A DNA stretch of 64,000 bases from Neoaliturus tenellus (taxonomy: Eukaryota > Arthropoda > Insecta > Hemiptera > Cicadellidae). The notes beneath the pieces are model-generated. The model had not been told where the DNA came from. It did no database searches and was given only the letters and a program-made list of their open reading frames with translations. Made by a program: the position numbers and the translations under genes. This document shows, in pieces, positions 7,314-16,440 of this stretch. The DNA is taken from positions 213,326,296 through 213,390,295 of the forward strand of contig CM061532.1 of the NCBI GenBank assembly GCA_030545055.2. Direction: 5' to 3'. Positions within the stretch are counted from its first letter, which is position 1. Each line of letters begins with the position of its first letter.

Positions 7314-7840
7314 ACAGAAGTCTTCTTTACACTTGCCTTATGAGTTCTACGACGTCCTTTTTTAATGTTTCCACCTCTTTTGGGAGCGCCTCTCTTTGCA
7401 GGTCTTCCTCTGCGACGTCTTCCACCACCTAACTTTGCTTTTGTCTTCATGGCTGTAGTTACTGCCCAAGCTGCTGCTTTTTCTGCAATATTTGCGTCAC
7501 TTGATTTTACTCTTTGCCAAGCTTTTTCCGCTAGAATTTTATCTGCTATTGATCTATTTGTTGAATCTTTATACTTTGAATATGCTATATCGTGTTCTTT
7601 GCAAGCTTGATCTAATTTATTAATTCCAGGATCTCCTCTTGCTAAACGTTTTGCCAACTTAGTTCCAGGTCCACAATATTGATAACCTCCGGGCAGATGT
7701 AATTCGTATGGTAAAGCGTCTATTGCTCGATTTACAACAGCACCAATAGGTATCCGTCTAAGCAGGGATAACGCAGTTGAAGTTATACCACGTCCTCTCT
7801 TGTTGCTGTCTTGATGATGACTGAGTGATACGGCCTTCAT
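7256..7840 (-). CDS. PLA2-type minor capsid protein with basic core-like tail
   Basis: 194 aa. Residues about 48-92 are a parvovirus-VP1-type phospholipase A2 domain: the Y-C-G-P-G-T calcium loop (55-60) and the H-D active site (83-84). Such domains help virions cross endosomal membranes. Residues about 135-170 are very rich in R, K and G, like adenovirus core or minor capsid tails. It ends in L-R-P-Y-R-V-Y. The 3' end overlaps the protease frame by 58 bp and contains the slippery site. The homologue is 30845-31432. Confidence 0.9.
   Translation of the reverse strand: MKAVSLSHHQDSNKRGRGITSTALSLLRRIPIGAVVNRAIDALPYELHLPGGYQYCGPGTKLAKRLARGDPGINKLDQACKEHDIAYSKYKDSTNRSIADKILAEKAWQRVKSSDANIAEKAAAWAVTTAMKTKAKLGGGRRRRGRPAKRGAPKRGGNIKKGRRRTHKASVKKTSVWQMVKNGAGLYLRPYRVY
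7295..7301 (-). promoter_or_regulatory. Candidate -1 ribosomal frameshift site (A AAA AAC)
   Basis: In the PLA2 frame the codons read GTA AAA AAC, giving the canonical heptamer A AAA AAC in the correct phase. A -1 slip enters the protease frame directly. The PLA2 stop (7256-7258) follows 36 nt later. Heptamer and phase are identical in copy B (30884-30890). A downstream stimulatory structure was not established by eye. Confidence 0.65.
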
Positions 7841-7929
7841 TATGTAGTCTTATATAAACTGGTGTGTTTACTCCACAAGATACATTACATAAATGAATAA
7901 GTTATGTATAATTTTTTATATTTAAACAC

Positions 7930-9255
7930 TTAGTTATTCAAATTAATTATATACTGATTTATAATTCTATTTTTAATCCAAGCTTCTCGTTCATCGGGTT
8001 GAATCATCACATGATTCGTTGTACTAGCTATATGATTATGGGTATCAATAAGTAAATTGCCCACTATTCTTATTAAACAATCTAAATTTACAGCATCTTT
8101 TGGATGTTGAGGATCATGTAATTGCATAATACGTTTATCATTACATGTGTAAGCTGTTGAATCACTTTTTGATGTTTTTATGACTTGTCCAATAGTAGCA
8201 GCATCATTTGAATCTTCGCCTGGTAAAATATTAATTATTTTCTTCATCTTTGCATCATATTTGGTCCCAAAGTGTTTATCCCAAGTTATTGTTTGTTTCA
8301 TTGTAACACAATCATTTGCTTCGTAACCAGGATAAATATCTTTTATTCTTCTATTACGACCATTGTATGTACCTAATGTACCACCAGTAGCAATTAATGT
8401 TTGCACCATTAGAGGTACATCTGTATCTTTTATACCAAATCTTCCATTTGTTATTGTTTTACGTCCTGCATCCCATTCATCATTATTTCCTTGCATTAAA
8501 TTAAACTTTTCATTTCCATGTATAAATTTATCTCCCCGCTTTAACACGGCATCTTCATGTTTTACAAAATTGGATGTTTCCTTTTTTAATTCTTTAGATA
8601 ATTGTTCTATAGTAACAGCATCTTTTGGTTGAGAACCAAACTTTACATTTGTCAATGTTTTACCATGACAATCGATTTCATTAACATCTTGTAAAATACA
8701 GTTGTCCTTGATGTATTTTAGGTTTACAGCATCACCGTCTTCCTTTGGGTATCCAATGTCATTTATAATAAATTTATAAAAAGAATATCCATGTTCAGTT
8801 TTTTCCGGTATTATAGAATGTAAATATTCTTTATTAACTGAATCTTTATCATTTTTGGGATTTCCCACGTTGGTTATTCTATAATTTCCAGCATCATATG
8901 TTTGTCCATCTTTTAAGTTGTTACCCCATTGCAATTTTAAAGTATTTGAAAGTTCAGATGATAAGTACTCTTTAGTAATTGCATCAGAACCTTCAGTTGG
9001 TTTACCAACATTAATTAATCTATGTGATTCAACATCATAAGTATTCTTATGTAATTTTAATGATGTTGAAGTAGCTTCTTTTACTGTCTTCAAATTTGCT
9101 CCATCAGTATCTTCTTCTGGATCTTTAACTAGTTTTAAACGTTTATTACTTATGCTATAGTCACCTTCAGGTGTTTGCGGTAATCCACTTCTTTTTCTGT
9201 CTTCTCCAACTTGCACTCCTAAAGCGGAGTACCGTCCGAACTTGTCGACGCTCAT
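7930..9255 (-). CDS. Fibre-like protein built of ~45-residue repeats
   Basis: 441 aa. After a conserved ~50-residue N-terminal region there are about nine repeats, each centred on a motif such as RITNVGNPKNDKDSVNKEYL (residue, I-x-N-x-G-x-P, then D-A-V-N). This resembles the shaft repeats of phage and other viral tail fibres. The C-terminal ~60 residues form a separate end domain. It is placed among virion genes and probably projects from capsid vertices for host attachment. The copy B protein (31532-32830) keeps the first 50 residues but is very different afterwards. Confidence 0.75.
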   Translation of the reverse strand: MSVDKFGRYSALGVQVGEDRKRSGLPQTPEGDYSISNKRLKLVKDPEEDTDGANLKTVKEATSTSLKLHKNTYDVESHRLINVGKPTEGSDAITKEYLSSELSNTLKLQWGNNLKDGQTYDAGNYRITNVGNPKNDKDSVNKEYLHSIIPEKTEHGYSFYKFIINDIGYPKEDGDAVNLKYIKDNCILQDVNEIDCHGKTLTNVKFGSQPKDAVTIEQLSKELKKETSNFVKHEDAVLKRGDKFIHGNEKFNLMQGNNDEWDAGRKTITNGRFGIKDTDVPLMVQTLIATGGTLGTYNGRNRRIKDIYPGYEANDCVTMKQTITWDKHFGTKYDAKMKKIINILPGEDSNDAATIGQVIKTSKSDSTAYTCNDKRIMQLHDPQHPKDAVNLDCLIRIVGNLLIDTHNHIASTTNHVMIQPDEREAWIKNRIINQYIINLNN

Positions 9256-9305
9256 GTTAGAACTGATACGTCTTATGCTTGCACCTCTTTTATATCCACG
9301 GACAA

Positions 9306-10364
9306 TTATACGACTATACCGCGATTCCTAAGTTCATCAACTAGAGCCACCCATTCATTATTCAAACCTGTATGACCGGCTTCCATGGCTTCATGCAATA
9401 GTCTCATTCTATCAACCAATTTATTGATATCATTGTAGTAAATCACATTCGTATTGTATAGATTTTTCATCAATCCTTTACCAGATGTTGAAGTATCTCC
9501 TTTACTCTTTTTACCATGTTGTTCAAGAAGTGATAAATCCATAAGTGATAAAGATTTTCTTTTCAGTGGTTGTCTCACCGCTGGTGCAGTACGTAATGTT
9601 GGCAATTTTCGTGGAGGAAACAACTTTTTTATAACGATGTTATATTTTGTTGCACGTGAACGATTAATCATTGCATCCTTTGAGTAGTTTCTTTTATGAG
9701 CGTTAGTATTTTGTAGAATCTCCTTAAAAACACTTAAATCTTTGGATGAATATCTTAGTGGTATGTTTTTAAAAATTAATTCATATAATCCTTTTGTTCC
9801 TTTATATCTATGCTCACCAATAATGATGTAATCGTCTTGTGTTATTTCAAGCTTTGAATCGCCAATCTTCAATTCATTCCCATCAATTCTTGCTCCGTAT
9901 ACGTGTGATCTACTCAAATTCGGGTTTGATTTCATGTCATGTAGCATTTTCATTATATATTTTCTTCCAAGAGGTCCATGTTGTAATATATCGCTACTCA
10001 ATTGAGTTAAATTTGGAATAGATTGTTCTGCTTCTGGTATTGGCTGTTCTTCTTCCTTTTCAACAATTGGTTCTTCTTCTTCTTTTGTTTCTTCTTGCTC
10101 ACTAGCACTTGTATATGAATCATCATCTTCTTCTTTTTTTAATGCTTGTACTTCTTGTTTATAAACTGGTAGTAAAACATCTCCTTCATAACGAGGTTTA
10201 CCAATAGTTTCTGATATCTGTTTTAAAGGTTCCGTAATAGGTTTAAATGTAGTCTCTAGAAATTCTTCTCTTTCACTTAAACCCATCCTCAATGCACGAT
10301 TCTTCATCCTAATAGAATCACTCAGTGATTTTATTTCTTTCAATAGTTTTTCTTGATTCACCAT
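9306..10364 (-). CDS. 352-aa conserved Polinton protein (DUF8207-like)
   Basis: Layout: an N-terminal helical region (1-75), an acidic E/Q-rich linker (about 80-120), a central domain with L-G-R-K-Y, YGARI-x(3)-ELKIG and Y-K-G-T-x-G-L-Y-E-L, then a K/R-rich hinge and a C-terminal helix ending N-E-W-V-A-L-V-D-E-L. The central domain is one I associate with DUF8207 proteins, widespread in animal Mavericks; this label is from memory. It lies between ATPase and fibre genes. Homologue 33050-34108 differs at only a few positions. Function unknown. Confidence 0.78.
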   Translation of the reverse strand: MVNQEKLLKEIKSLSDSIRMKNRALRMGLSEREEFLETTFKPITEPLKQISETIGKPRYEGDVLLPVYKQEVQALKKEEDDDSYTSASEQEETKEEEEPIVEKEEEQPIPEAEQSIPNLTQLSSDILQHGPLGRKYIMKMLHDMKSNPNLSRSHVYGARIDGNELKIGDSKLEITQDDYIIIGEHRYKGTKGLYELIFKNIPLRYSSKDLSVFKEILQNTNAHKRNYSKDAMINRSRATKYNIVIKKLFPPRKLPTLRTAPAVRQPLKRKSLSLMDLSLLEQHGKKSKGDTSTSGKGLMKNLYNTNVIYYNDINKLVDRMRLLHEAMEAGHTGLNNEWVALVDELRNRGIVV

Positions 10365-10411
10365 GTTTACACTGTGAAGTTCAACATGTAACTAGATGTA
10401 GCATCGGTAGT

Positions 10412-11110
10412 TCAACGCATAAATACAAATTTATCCAACCCTATACGATATCTACCATTTTTAATATCTTCTTCCTTCATAATAACGAGAAAGCTATATT
10501 TCTCATTCCATGCTTTGCCACACATCTCTTTAAATTTTTCAAATGGCATATCCGCATTTACATGATCATTATATATATGCTTTAAATTTGTTTCATCTTG
10601 CTTGAAGATGATCAACATATTTGCATTGTCTCTTATAAGTTGTTTTGGAATTTTACTGTATGTTTGACCAATATAAATGCTATCAATATTATGATGTCTT
10701 CCCATAGCAAAATAATTCCTTATTGTGTCATGATTTTCACAAGAAACATCGTCAAATATAAAAATAGAAAATGGTTTTGCTTCATTTGGTTGCATAATTG
10801 TTTCACTGGCATTAAACTTGTAAAAATTCACTTCAGGTACACTTGCAAGTACTTTATCCAATAATTGATATTTTGGTTGTTGCAATGATTTTGAAAAAAT
10901 GTATATATTATTAAAACGCAATCCTTTAGGATTAGTTATAAGGTTAAAAACAACATTAGTTTTTCCACAATTTGAAGGACCAGTTATTAGACATCTTATC
11001 GTATTTGGTAGTAATTCACCATGTTTTCCATGATTTAACTTATCATTGTCAACTGTCAATTCATCAATGTTATTGATATTAAATCGATCTTTTTGTTGTA
11101 CAATCTCCAT
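10412..11110 (-). CDS. ATP: A32/FtsK-HerA-like DNA packaging ATPase
   Basis: 232 aa with a Walker A motif GPSNCGKT (44-51) and Walker B F-S-I-F-I-F-D-D (about 114-121), followed by G-R-H-H-N and the I-G-Q-T-Y-S segment typical of virus packaging ATPases. It should pump genomic DNA into preformed capsids. Homologue 34156-34854 is nearly identical. It lies downstream of the integrase gene. Confidence 0.9.
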   Translation of the reverse strand: MEIVQQKDRFNINNIDELTVDNDKLNHGKHGELLPNTIRCLITGPSNCGKTNVVFNLITNPKGLRFNNIYIFSKSLQQPKYQLLDKVLASVPEVNFYKFNASETIMQPNEAKPFSIFIFDDVSCENHDTIRNYFAMGRHHNIDSIYIGQTYSKIPKQLIRDNANMLIIFKQDETNLKHIYNDHVNADMPFEKFKEMCGKAWNEKYSFLVIMKEEDIKNGRYRIGLDKFVFMR

Positions 11111-11149
11111 CTTGTATAAAGGTTAAACACACAATGAGCTATTAAACAA

Positions 11150-12088
11150 CTATACTAAGTCTTTTGAAGGAATCCAAGAGTCTTCACTTTTATCAAACCC
11201 TAACCACCGGACTTTAACCATATCCTTTTTCCTTTGTAAAATCTTCTCGACAAGATATACATCACCAACTGTTGATTTCAACAATTCGTGTCCGTAGAAT
11301 CCACCTTGAAGTAATTCACCCTTGTTATCCTTTAATAAATAGGTTTCAGGTATAGTTGGTTGCACTTTATAAATTGTAAATACTTCATTAGTCCAATTTG
11401 GTAGATATCTTTTACTAAATACACCTTTGTATTTGCTTATACGAACTTTATCGTTGACCTTGAACTTCTTTGGTTGCAATTTTTCTAATTTCGGTGTTGT
11501 ATTATTTTTAATGCGTTGTAATACAATTTTCGCATTAGCACTGTTTACCTGGATAGGTTTCATTCCAATGGTACGATGATATTTGTTGTTATACTGTTTT
11601 ATAAGTTGTGGTAATATGTCATACCACACATATGATCCTCGTTTTGAAAATTGTTTATACATCGCACCTTTCAATGTTCTATTGAATCTTTCAATTATTG
11701 AAGCTTTAACTTCAGAATTTGTAGAATAATGATTTATTTGATATTTCTTCATCAAAGCTCTAAAGTCTTTATTAAAATATTCTTTTCCATCATCGGTCTG
11801 TAGATGTTTAATTTTAAATTTATTTCTTTGTATTATGGTTTCCATAGCTTTTGTAACACTTTTACCAGTCTTATCCTTCAATGGTAAAGCGTCAGCTATT
11901 TTAGTAAAACAGTCTATAATTGTTAAAATATATTTAAATCCTTTGTTTAATTTACTGTGCGGTATCATTTCAATGAGATCAGCTTGATAAAGATCATTCA
12001 TCCCTTTAATGATTGTACTTCTTCTTGGAAATCTTCTTCTTGCTGGTTTATGTAGTTCATTTACAATCTTGTCCTTCACACTTTCCAT
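11150..12088 (-). CDS. INT: Retrovirus-like integrase with C-terminal chromodomain
   Basis: The start is the ATG at 12088; the frame continues upstream to 12109 only through a GTG, whereas copy B has an ATG nearby. DDE core residues: D in Y-Q-A-D-L-I, D in Q-T-D-D-G-K-E-Y and E in I-I-E-R-F-N. Upstream is E-L-H-K-P-A-R-R-x-F-P-R-R, typical of Polinton integrases. No HHCC zinc finger precedes it. The last ~36 residues (V-R-W-L-G-F ... E-D-S-W-I-P) are a chromodomain-like module that may guide insertion to marked chromatin. It would make the 6-bp target duplications. Confidence 0.92.
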   Translation of the reverse strand: MESVKDKIVNELHKPARRRFPRRSTIIKGMNDLYQADLIEMIPHSKLNKGFKYILTIIDCFTKIADALPLKDKTGKSVTKAMETIIQRNKFKIKHLQTDDGKEYFNKDFRALMKKYQINHYSTNSEVKASIIERFNRTLKGAMYKQFSKRGSYVWYDILPQLIKQYNNKYHRTIGMKPIQVNSANAKIVLQRIKNNTTPKLEKLQPKKFKVNDKVRISKYKGVFSKRYLPNWTNEVFTIYKVQPTIPETYLLKDNKGELLQGGFYGHELLKSTVGDVYLVEKILQRKKDMVKVRWLGFDKSEDSWIPSKDLV

Positions 12089-12170
12089 CTTCAGATGTTG
12101 CTTGTACACCGCATGTAAAAATACTGATCCATAGAATAGTTTATTCTCATTTATATAGTTTGAATATAGG

Positions 12171-12237
12171 TCAAGGCCAATTCATATTAGTGTAAAAAAG
12201 AGGGAACATGGCATTGGGCTTGCCATGTCCCCTCTTC
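12171..12237 (-). terminator. Stem-loop/T-run module between polymerase and integrase genes
   Basis: A 15-bp G/C-rich stem (12200-12237, about one bulge) is followed on the minus strand by T6 and then TGGCCTTGA (12179-12171), a one-base variant of the usual motif. It lies 46 bp after the polymerase stop and before the integrase TATA-like TTATATAAA region. It is conserved at 35915-35980. No AATAAA is seen after the polymerase gene. Confidence 0.55.
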
Positions 12238-12282
12238 TTTACGGAAAGGAAAAAGGAAGAAGGTAGAGGACGAAGAATAGGT

Positions 12283-15200
12283 TTACTGGTCGATAGGGTT
12301 TAGAGAGTAGTGGCCGAATGGTAAAGTATTAATTTTATCTTCTAAAATATGGCGCTTGTCATCTTTGTAGCTTAATGCCCACTTTGTTTGTTTGACACTA
12401 AATAGTTGATGATTATAACTTCTAATAGTGTTGAACGTTGCAGTTGTTTCAACATTTTCAAACAAACATCTTTTATAATGTTCAAACTGTACGTTCTTCT
12501 TTAGGAAAGAAGTTTTTATTCCTTTGGCCTTCTTCGTGACTTGATGTTCGTTCCTCTCGTTTATGTACAGTTGAAATGAATACAGTTTGGACATTAATGC
12601 TACAATTTCCATCATCGGCACACCATTTGTTTCATCTTTAAATTTTCCCAATACTTTCTTATTTCTGTCATAGTCGTAATTTGGATGATCCTTAGGATAA
12701 TCGGAAAAGTCGAAATCATCTTTATATATAAAGGTGCGTAGATCTTCATACATGTCATTTGTTTTAATCCAGTAAATTAGTGCATCCGTGTCCATATATG
12801 CAATACCAATGTTCTCTCTTCCATAATAGTTAACCATCTTCTTATAATGAAACTCGTACATATGTGTTTTTGAAATATCCAAGATTGACATTCCAAGATA
12901 CAAAGGACGATCCATTGTAACTGACTTCTTGTTCATGGAAATAACAACTAGATTTTCATTAATAATTATAGATGAACCAAAGTTTGGTTGTTGCACCAAT
13001 TTCTGTAATTTTACTGGATCAGTTACCAATTTGATATCCTTATGTTTCCTTTTGTTTTCCAAAGTTTTGCCAAATATTGCGTTATTCATTAATTTGAAAA
13101 AATCTTTTTGAAAACTTGATGTAGCGGTGGCTCTTCTTCTTGTGTTGTTGTCGATGTAAGGTTTTAACCAACAAGATTGAGAAAATTGTAGTACTCGATT
13201 AATTTTTGTAATTCTCAATCCTAAGTCTAAAGCTTGTTGTATCATCCAGTAGTGTCCAACATATCGAAACTTGTCGGTTAAAGTCATCATTAATTTTGGC
13301 CATCTTCCAGTAGGGGAAATTTCAGTCTTAGGAAGAAGTGGTAAATCATAATGTTGATCATGAAGATGTTCAGGATATTCAAAATTAACATCAAAAATGT
13401 AACCAGTTTCACCATGCTTCGGTATATCCATTATGTTTCCAATCGATTCTGGATCTATCCATTTAAAATTATCATATGGAAGGGGATTCGACATTGCCCA
13501 TCCGTATAAGTTATTTGCATCAAAATAACCCAGGAATGTTGTTGGTTTTGATGCATCATAATCGGGCAGATACTTGTTGTTCGCCTTGAAATGTCGTGTA
13601 ACGCTTTGCGTCAATCCCCCTCGAACTCCTGACTCTAACATCATAACCATATCTATATCAGTAAGAAGTTGTATTTTACAATTTGTTTCTTTCAACATAG
13701 CTTGCCATGCTAATCCAGGTGAAGTGTACGAATGAAGAGGGTCCAATCCATATGCTGCAAAACATGTATTTCTAAATTCTTCCATTATATCACATAGTAA
13801 AGTTACATCCAATTTAACATAAAAATCTGAATATTCTCCCAATGTTCTAAATCCTAAATCGTTCCATACTTTACATGCATGATCATAGTCCTCTTGAGAT
13901 ATGTCCATGTCATAAAGTTTACTTTTGAATTCTTCTTTAGCCGGAAGTGATGTTTCATTAAATCTTTCTAAACTGTCTATGTAATCATATGGAAACACAC
14001 CTTTCCGAAGTACCAAATCCAGTTTGTCATTATTTACAATCTTCTTTGTTTCGATGAAATCTTGTTTCCTTAAATTTTCTGAAAGTTTGGACAAACTCGA
14101 CGGCATAAATCTGTAGGAGTCCAAGAATCTTAGTTTCATGTTTCCAACTTCTTTGGAAAAACTTATGAACTTCTCTGAAGTTTCAGCTAACACATCGATT
14201 TTACCGTCGTCTCTTCCTAGTTCAGGTATTATAAAATGAGCATCGTACCCACTGAGGTTATGCAGAACCACAGGAATAAATAGTGGTAAACGATAGCTTA
14301 AGTTGCATTTATTACAAGCAGCACCCCTGTAATAACCTGTGAGGTGATCATGATCTTTAACTTTATAATTCTCAATAGTAAAATCATTTTTGCATAAGAA
14401 ACATCGAGTTGCATTTTCATGTTGAATTTCTTCTTCTTCCTCCATCGGTTTCATTGGTACAATATTTGTATATAATCTTTGTGCATTTCCAGCTATTGAA
14501 TATAAGTGATCAAGAAATATTTTTTCTACATTTTCACCACGATATATTAGAGGTTCTGAAGTTAATCCATATCTGTTTAAATGTTCTTCTGATAATGTTG
14601 ATTTAACCATTAAACAAAAACTGTTTGGTTTGTGCATTTGATACTTGACACTTTTTCTAGCTTCACAATTTTCATCTTCAACAGGAACAAGTGTTGATTC
14701 AAAGTCCGCATACACAACTAGAGGAATACGGTACTGATGATGAACCTTTTCAAATGTAACAAATGCTCTGCTTTCCGAAGGTAAAATAATCTTTGCTTCA
14801 TAATTATTGTTACATAATCTTTTGTGCTCTTGTAACCATTCTCTTGAGTGTAGCCCATCTCGTTTAAAATTGAAACATCTCTTGCAAATTAACTTTCTGT
14901 GTCGATCTTTAGAAAGCTGCTTATTAACAAGACGATCAAATTGCTTTATGTACACATAGTGAGACACATCTCCTCGCGTTAGTAGTAGTAAATCCGTATG
15001 ATCTGGTAGCTCTTCTTTTGCAATACGTAAAGGATACACTTTGTTTGAACTATCTAATGCAAAAACATTGATAGACGTACCAGGATTTTTCTTCTCAAAT
15101 TTTGATATATCTTTCAGTGATACAGGATAAGTGATTCCTTGAAAATTGTATCTAAATCTTTGATTTTCATATTCTTGGTTAGGTCTATTCACATGAAGTG

Positions 15201-15900
15201 GTGGTACAAATTTAGCTGTCATTGCATAACGAAAACATTCATTGTCTTCATTTTTAACATTAACACAAGATTTTGTATTTTCAATTCTTTTTGGTAAAGG
15301 AATGTAACTAGATCCCATTAGTCCATATCCATGTTTGTGAACTCTTATATCTAATACTTCAATACTTGTAAGACTCCATCCGGATCCTCTTCCTTCGTGT
15401 TCCTGAATTTTTGTTAATATTTCTTCTATACAATTTTCTATTATTGAATCAATGTTTGAACTTTCCATAATGGTTCGGTTTTTTGTTATGAATCCTCTTG
15501 GTGATAATTCTTCTTGTACATTTATAAACATAGCTTCTAGTAGTAAACCAAATTTAAGAAAGTTTAATCTTTTCAATTCTTCTTTTAAAATTTTACTTAC
15601 GATTGGTTTTGCTTCTCTAATAAATTCTTCTAGCTTCAAGTTTTCATTTTGAATCTTATGATGCATTACTACTTTACCAGGTAATGCAAATACTTGTAGA
15701 TTCGGTAAAGTAGTTGAAGATGTTGCTGTTATTTCATCTTGTTCTTCTTGTTGTTCTTGTTCTTGTTCTTGTTCTTGTTCTTGTTGTTCTTGTTCTTGTT
15801 GTTCTTGTTTTTCTTCTGGGTTGTTGTGAATTAGTTCTTTATGACAGTCTAATAGAATTTCATCGTGAAACGATTCCGAACATTTATCGCAACGATACAT
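12283..15900 (-). CDS. POLB: Protein-primed family B DNA polymerase with zinc finger and Endo VII-like insert
   Basis: 1205 aa. In order: C2H2 zinc finger (4-25), a Gln/Glu repeat (about 30-56), a Polinton-type N-terminal region, exonuclease motif I Y-A-D-F-E (about 397), a C-x2-C ... D-H-D-H-L-T-G-Y-Y-R-G-A-A-C-x2-C insert (about 498-533) like endonuclease VII/HNH folds, exo II G-Y-D-A-H (about 552), exo III Y-V-K-L-D-V (about 693), and polymerase motifs A D-A-N-N-L-Y-G (about 793), B N-N-A-I-F-G-K (about 940) and C Y-M-D-T-D (about 1034). All catalytic acids are present. It replicates the element from its ends. The homologue is 36028-39612. Confidence 0.95.
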   Translation of the reverse strand: MYRCDKCSESFHDEILLDCHKELIHNNPEEKQEQQEQEQQEQEQEQEQEQQEEQDEITATSSTTLPNLQVFALPGKVVMHHKIQNENLKLEEFIREAKPIVSKILKEELKRLNFLKFGLLLEAMFINVQEELSPRGFITKNRTIMESSNIDSIIENCIEEILTKIQEHEGRGSGWSLTSIEVLDIRVHKHGYGLMGSSYIPLPKRIENTKSCVNVKNEDNECFRYAMTAKFVPPLHVNRPNQEYENQRFRYNFQGITYPVSLKDISKFEKKNPGTSINVFALDSSNKVYPLRIAKEELPDHTDLLLLTRGDVSHYVYIKQFDRLVNKQLSKDRHRKLICKRCFNFKRDGLHSREWLQEHKRLCNNNYEAKIILPSESRAFVTFEKVHHQYRIPLVVYADFESTLVPVEDENCEARKSVKYQMHKPNSFCLMVKSTLSEEHLNRYGLTSEPLIYRGENVEKIFLDHLYSIAGNAQRLYTNIVPMKPMEEEEEIQHENATRCFLCKNDFTIENYKVKDHDHLTGYYRGAACNKCNLSYRLPLFIPVVLHNLSGYDAHFIIPELGRDDGKIDVLAETSEKFISFSKEVGNMKLRFLDSYRFMPSSLSKLSENLRKQDFIETKKIVNNDKLDLVLRKGVFPYDYIDSLERFNETSLPAKEEFKSKLYDMDISQEDYDHACKVWNDLGFRTLGEYSDFYVKLDVTLLCDIMEEFRNTCFAAYGLDPLHSYTSPGLAWQAMLKETNCKIQLLTDIDMVMMLESGVRGGLTQSVTRHFKANNKYLPDYDASKPTTFLGYFDANNLYGWAMSNPLPYDNFKWIDPESIGNIMDIPKHGETGYIFDVNFEYPEHLHDQHYDLPLLPKTEISPTGRWPKLMMTLTDKFRYVGHYWMIQQALDLGLRITKINRVLQFSQSCWLKPYIDNNTRRRATATSSFQKDFFKLMNNAIFGKTLENKRKHKDIKLVTDPVKLQKLVQQPNFGSSIIINENLVVISMNKKSVTMDRPLYLGMSILDISKTHMYEFHYKKMVNYYGRENIGIAYMDTDALIYWIKTNDMYEDLRTFIYKDDFDFSDYPKDHPNYDYDRNKKVLGKFKDETNGVPMMEIVALMSKLYSFQLYINERNEHQVTKKAKGIKTSFLKKNVQFEHYKRCLFENVETTATFNTIRSYNHQLFSVKQTKWALSYKDDKRHILEDKINTLPFGHYSLNPIDQ

Positions 15901-15954
15901 GTTGAGATGTTTACTCTTCGAAATTTTGCCAAGAAATGAAATAGGCTCTCGCGT

Positions 15955-15990
15955 TCCTCCTTTTATAACGGTCCCCCCACCACTATTTCA
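15955..15990 (-). promoter_or_regulatory. Polymerase gene promoter: TATA box and GT/CACC box
   Basis: On the minus strand AGTGGTGGGGGG is followed by CGTTATAAAAGG, about 60 bp before the ATG. The same pair lies before the polymerase gene in copy B (39675-39710). The CCCCCACCACT box in one or other orientation precedes the TATA box of many genes in both elements. Confidence 0.65.
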
Positions 15991-16115
15991 TCTTCTTCAG
16001 TATACAAGGAAATCAAACTTTTTAAATAAAAATATTAACCTTCAACAAACTAATTGTTCATTCGTGTTCTTTATTCCCATTGGAGTTTTAGTATATACTT
16101 CTTTATATTCAAGCT
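15975..16115 (-). pseudogene. Relic of the acidic MxPxDN-type gene
   Basis: This stretch aligns by eye with the middle and 3' part of the copy B gene 39676-40080: the promoter-box end, the T-N-E-Q region and the E-Y-E-E region are recognisable. Internal deletions and stops leave no usable frame here. The 5' half is gone. Confidence 0.65.
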
Positions 16116-16264
16116 TTAACTAACTTTCCCCCACCCAACTAATTTTAGTTACTTTTAAAACCAAACACCTGCCCTCCAAACATCTATTAGGACAGATGTT
16201 ATGGGACAGATGTTGAAAGAACAAATGTTAGGGTGGAAATGGCTAGAGCACAGGCACTTGGTTA

Positions 16265-16440
16265 AACTAAATTTGCACATAAATTAACTAGAGTTGAACT
16301 AAAAATTCGCATAAATTAAAAGTTAGTTCAAAACTAAAATTCGACAGTGTTAAGAAACTCTAACATTTGAACAAGAATAAACATTAGTTCAAAACTGAAA
16401 TTCAACAGTGTTAACCAAATTCTAACAGTCGAACAAATAG
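16265..16440. repeat. Internal copy of terminal-repeat sequence in copy A
   Basis: Contains two units of the GCATAAATTAAAAGTTAGTTCAAAACTGAAATTC type that otherwise occur only in the terminal inverted repeats, in left-end orientation, ending in TCAAGG. Copy B has nothing like it at this place. It sits beside the region deleted from copy A. The 120 bp before it (16140-16260) contain short GACAGATGTT repeats and no gene. Confidence 0.7.
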
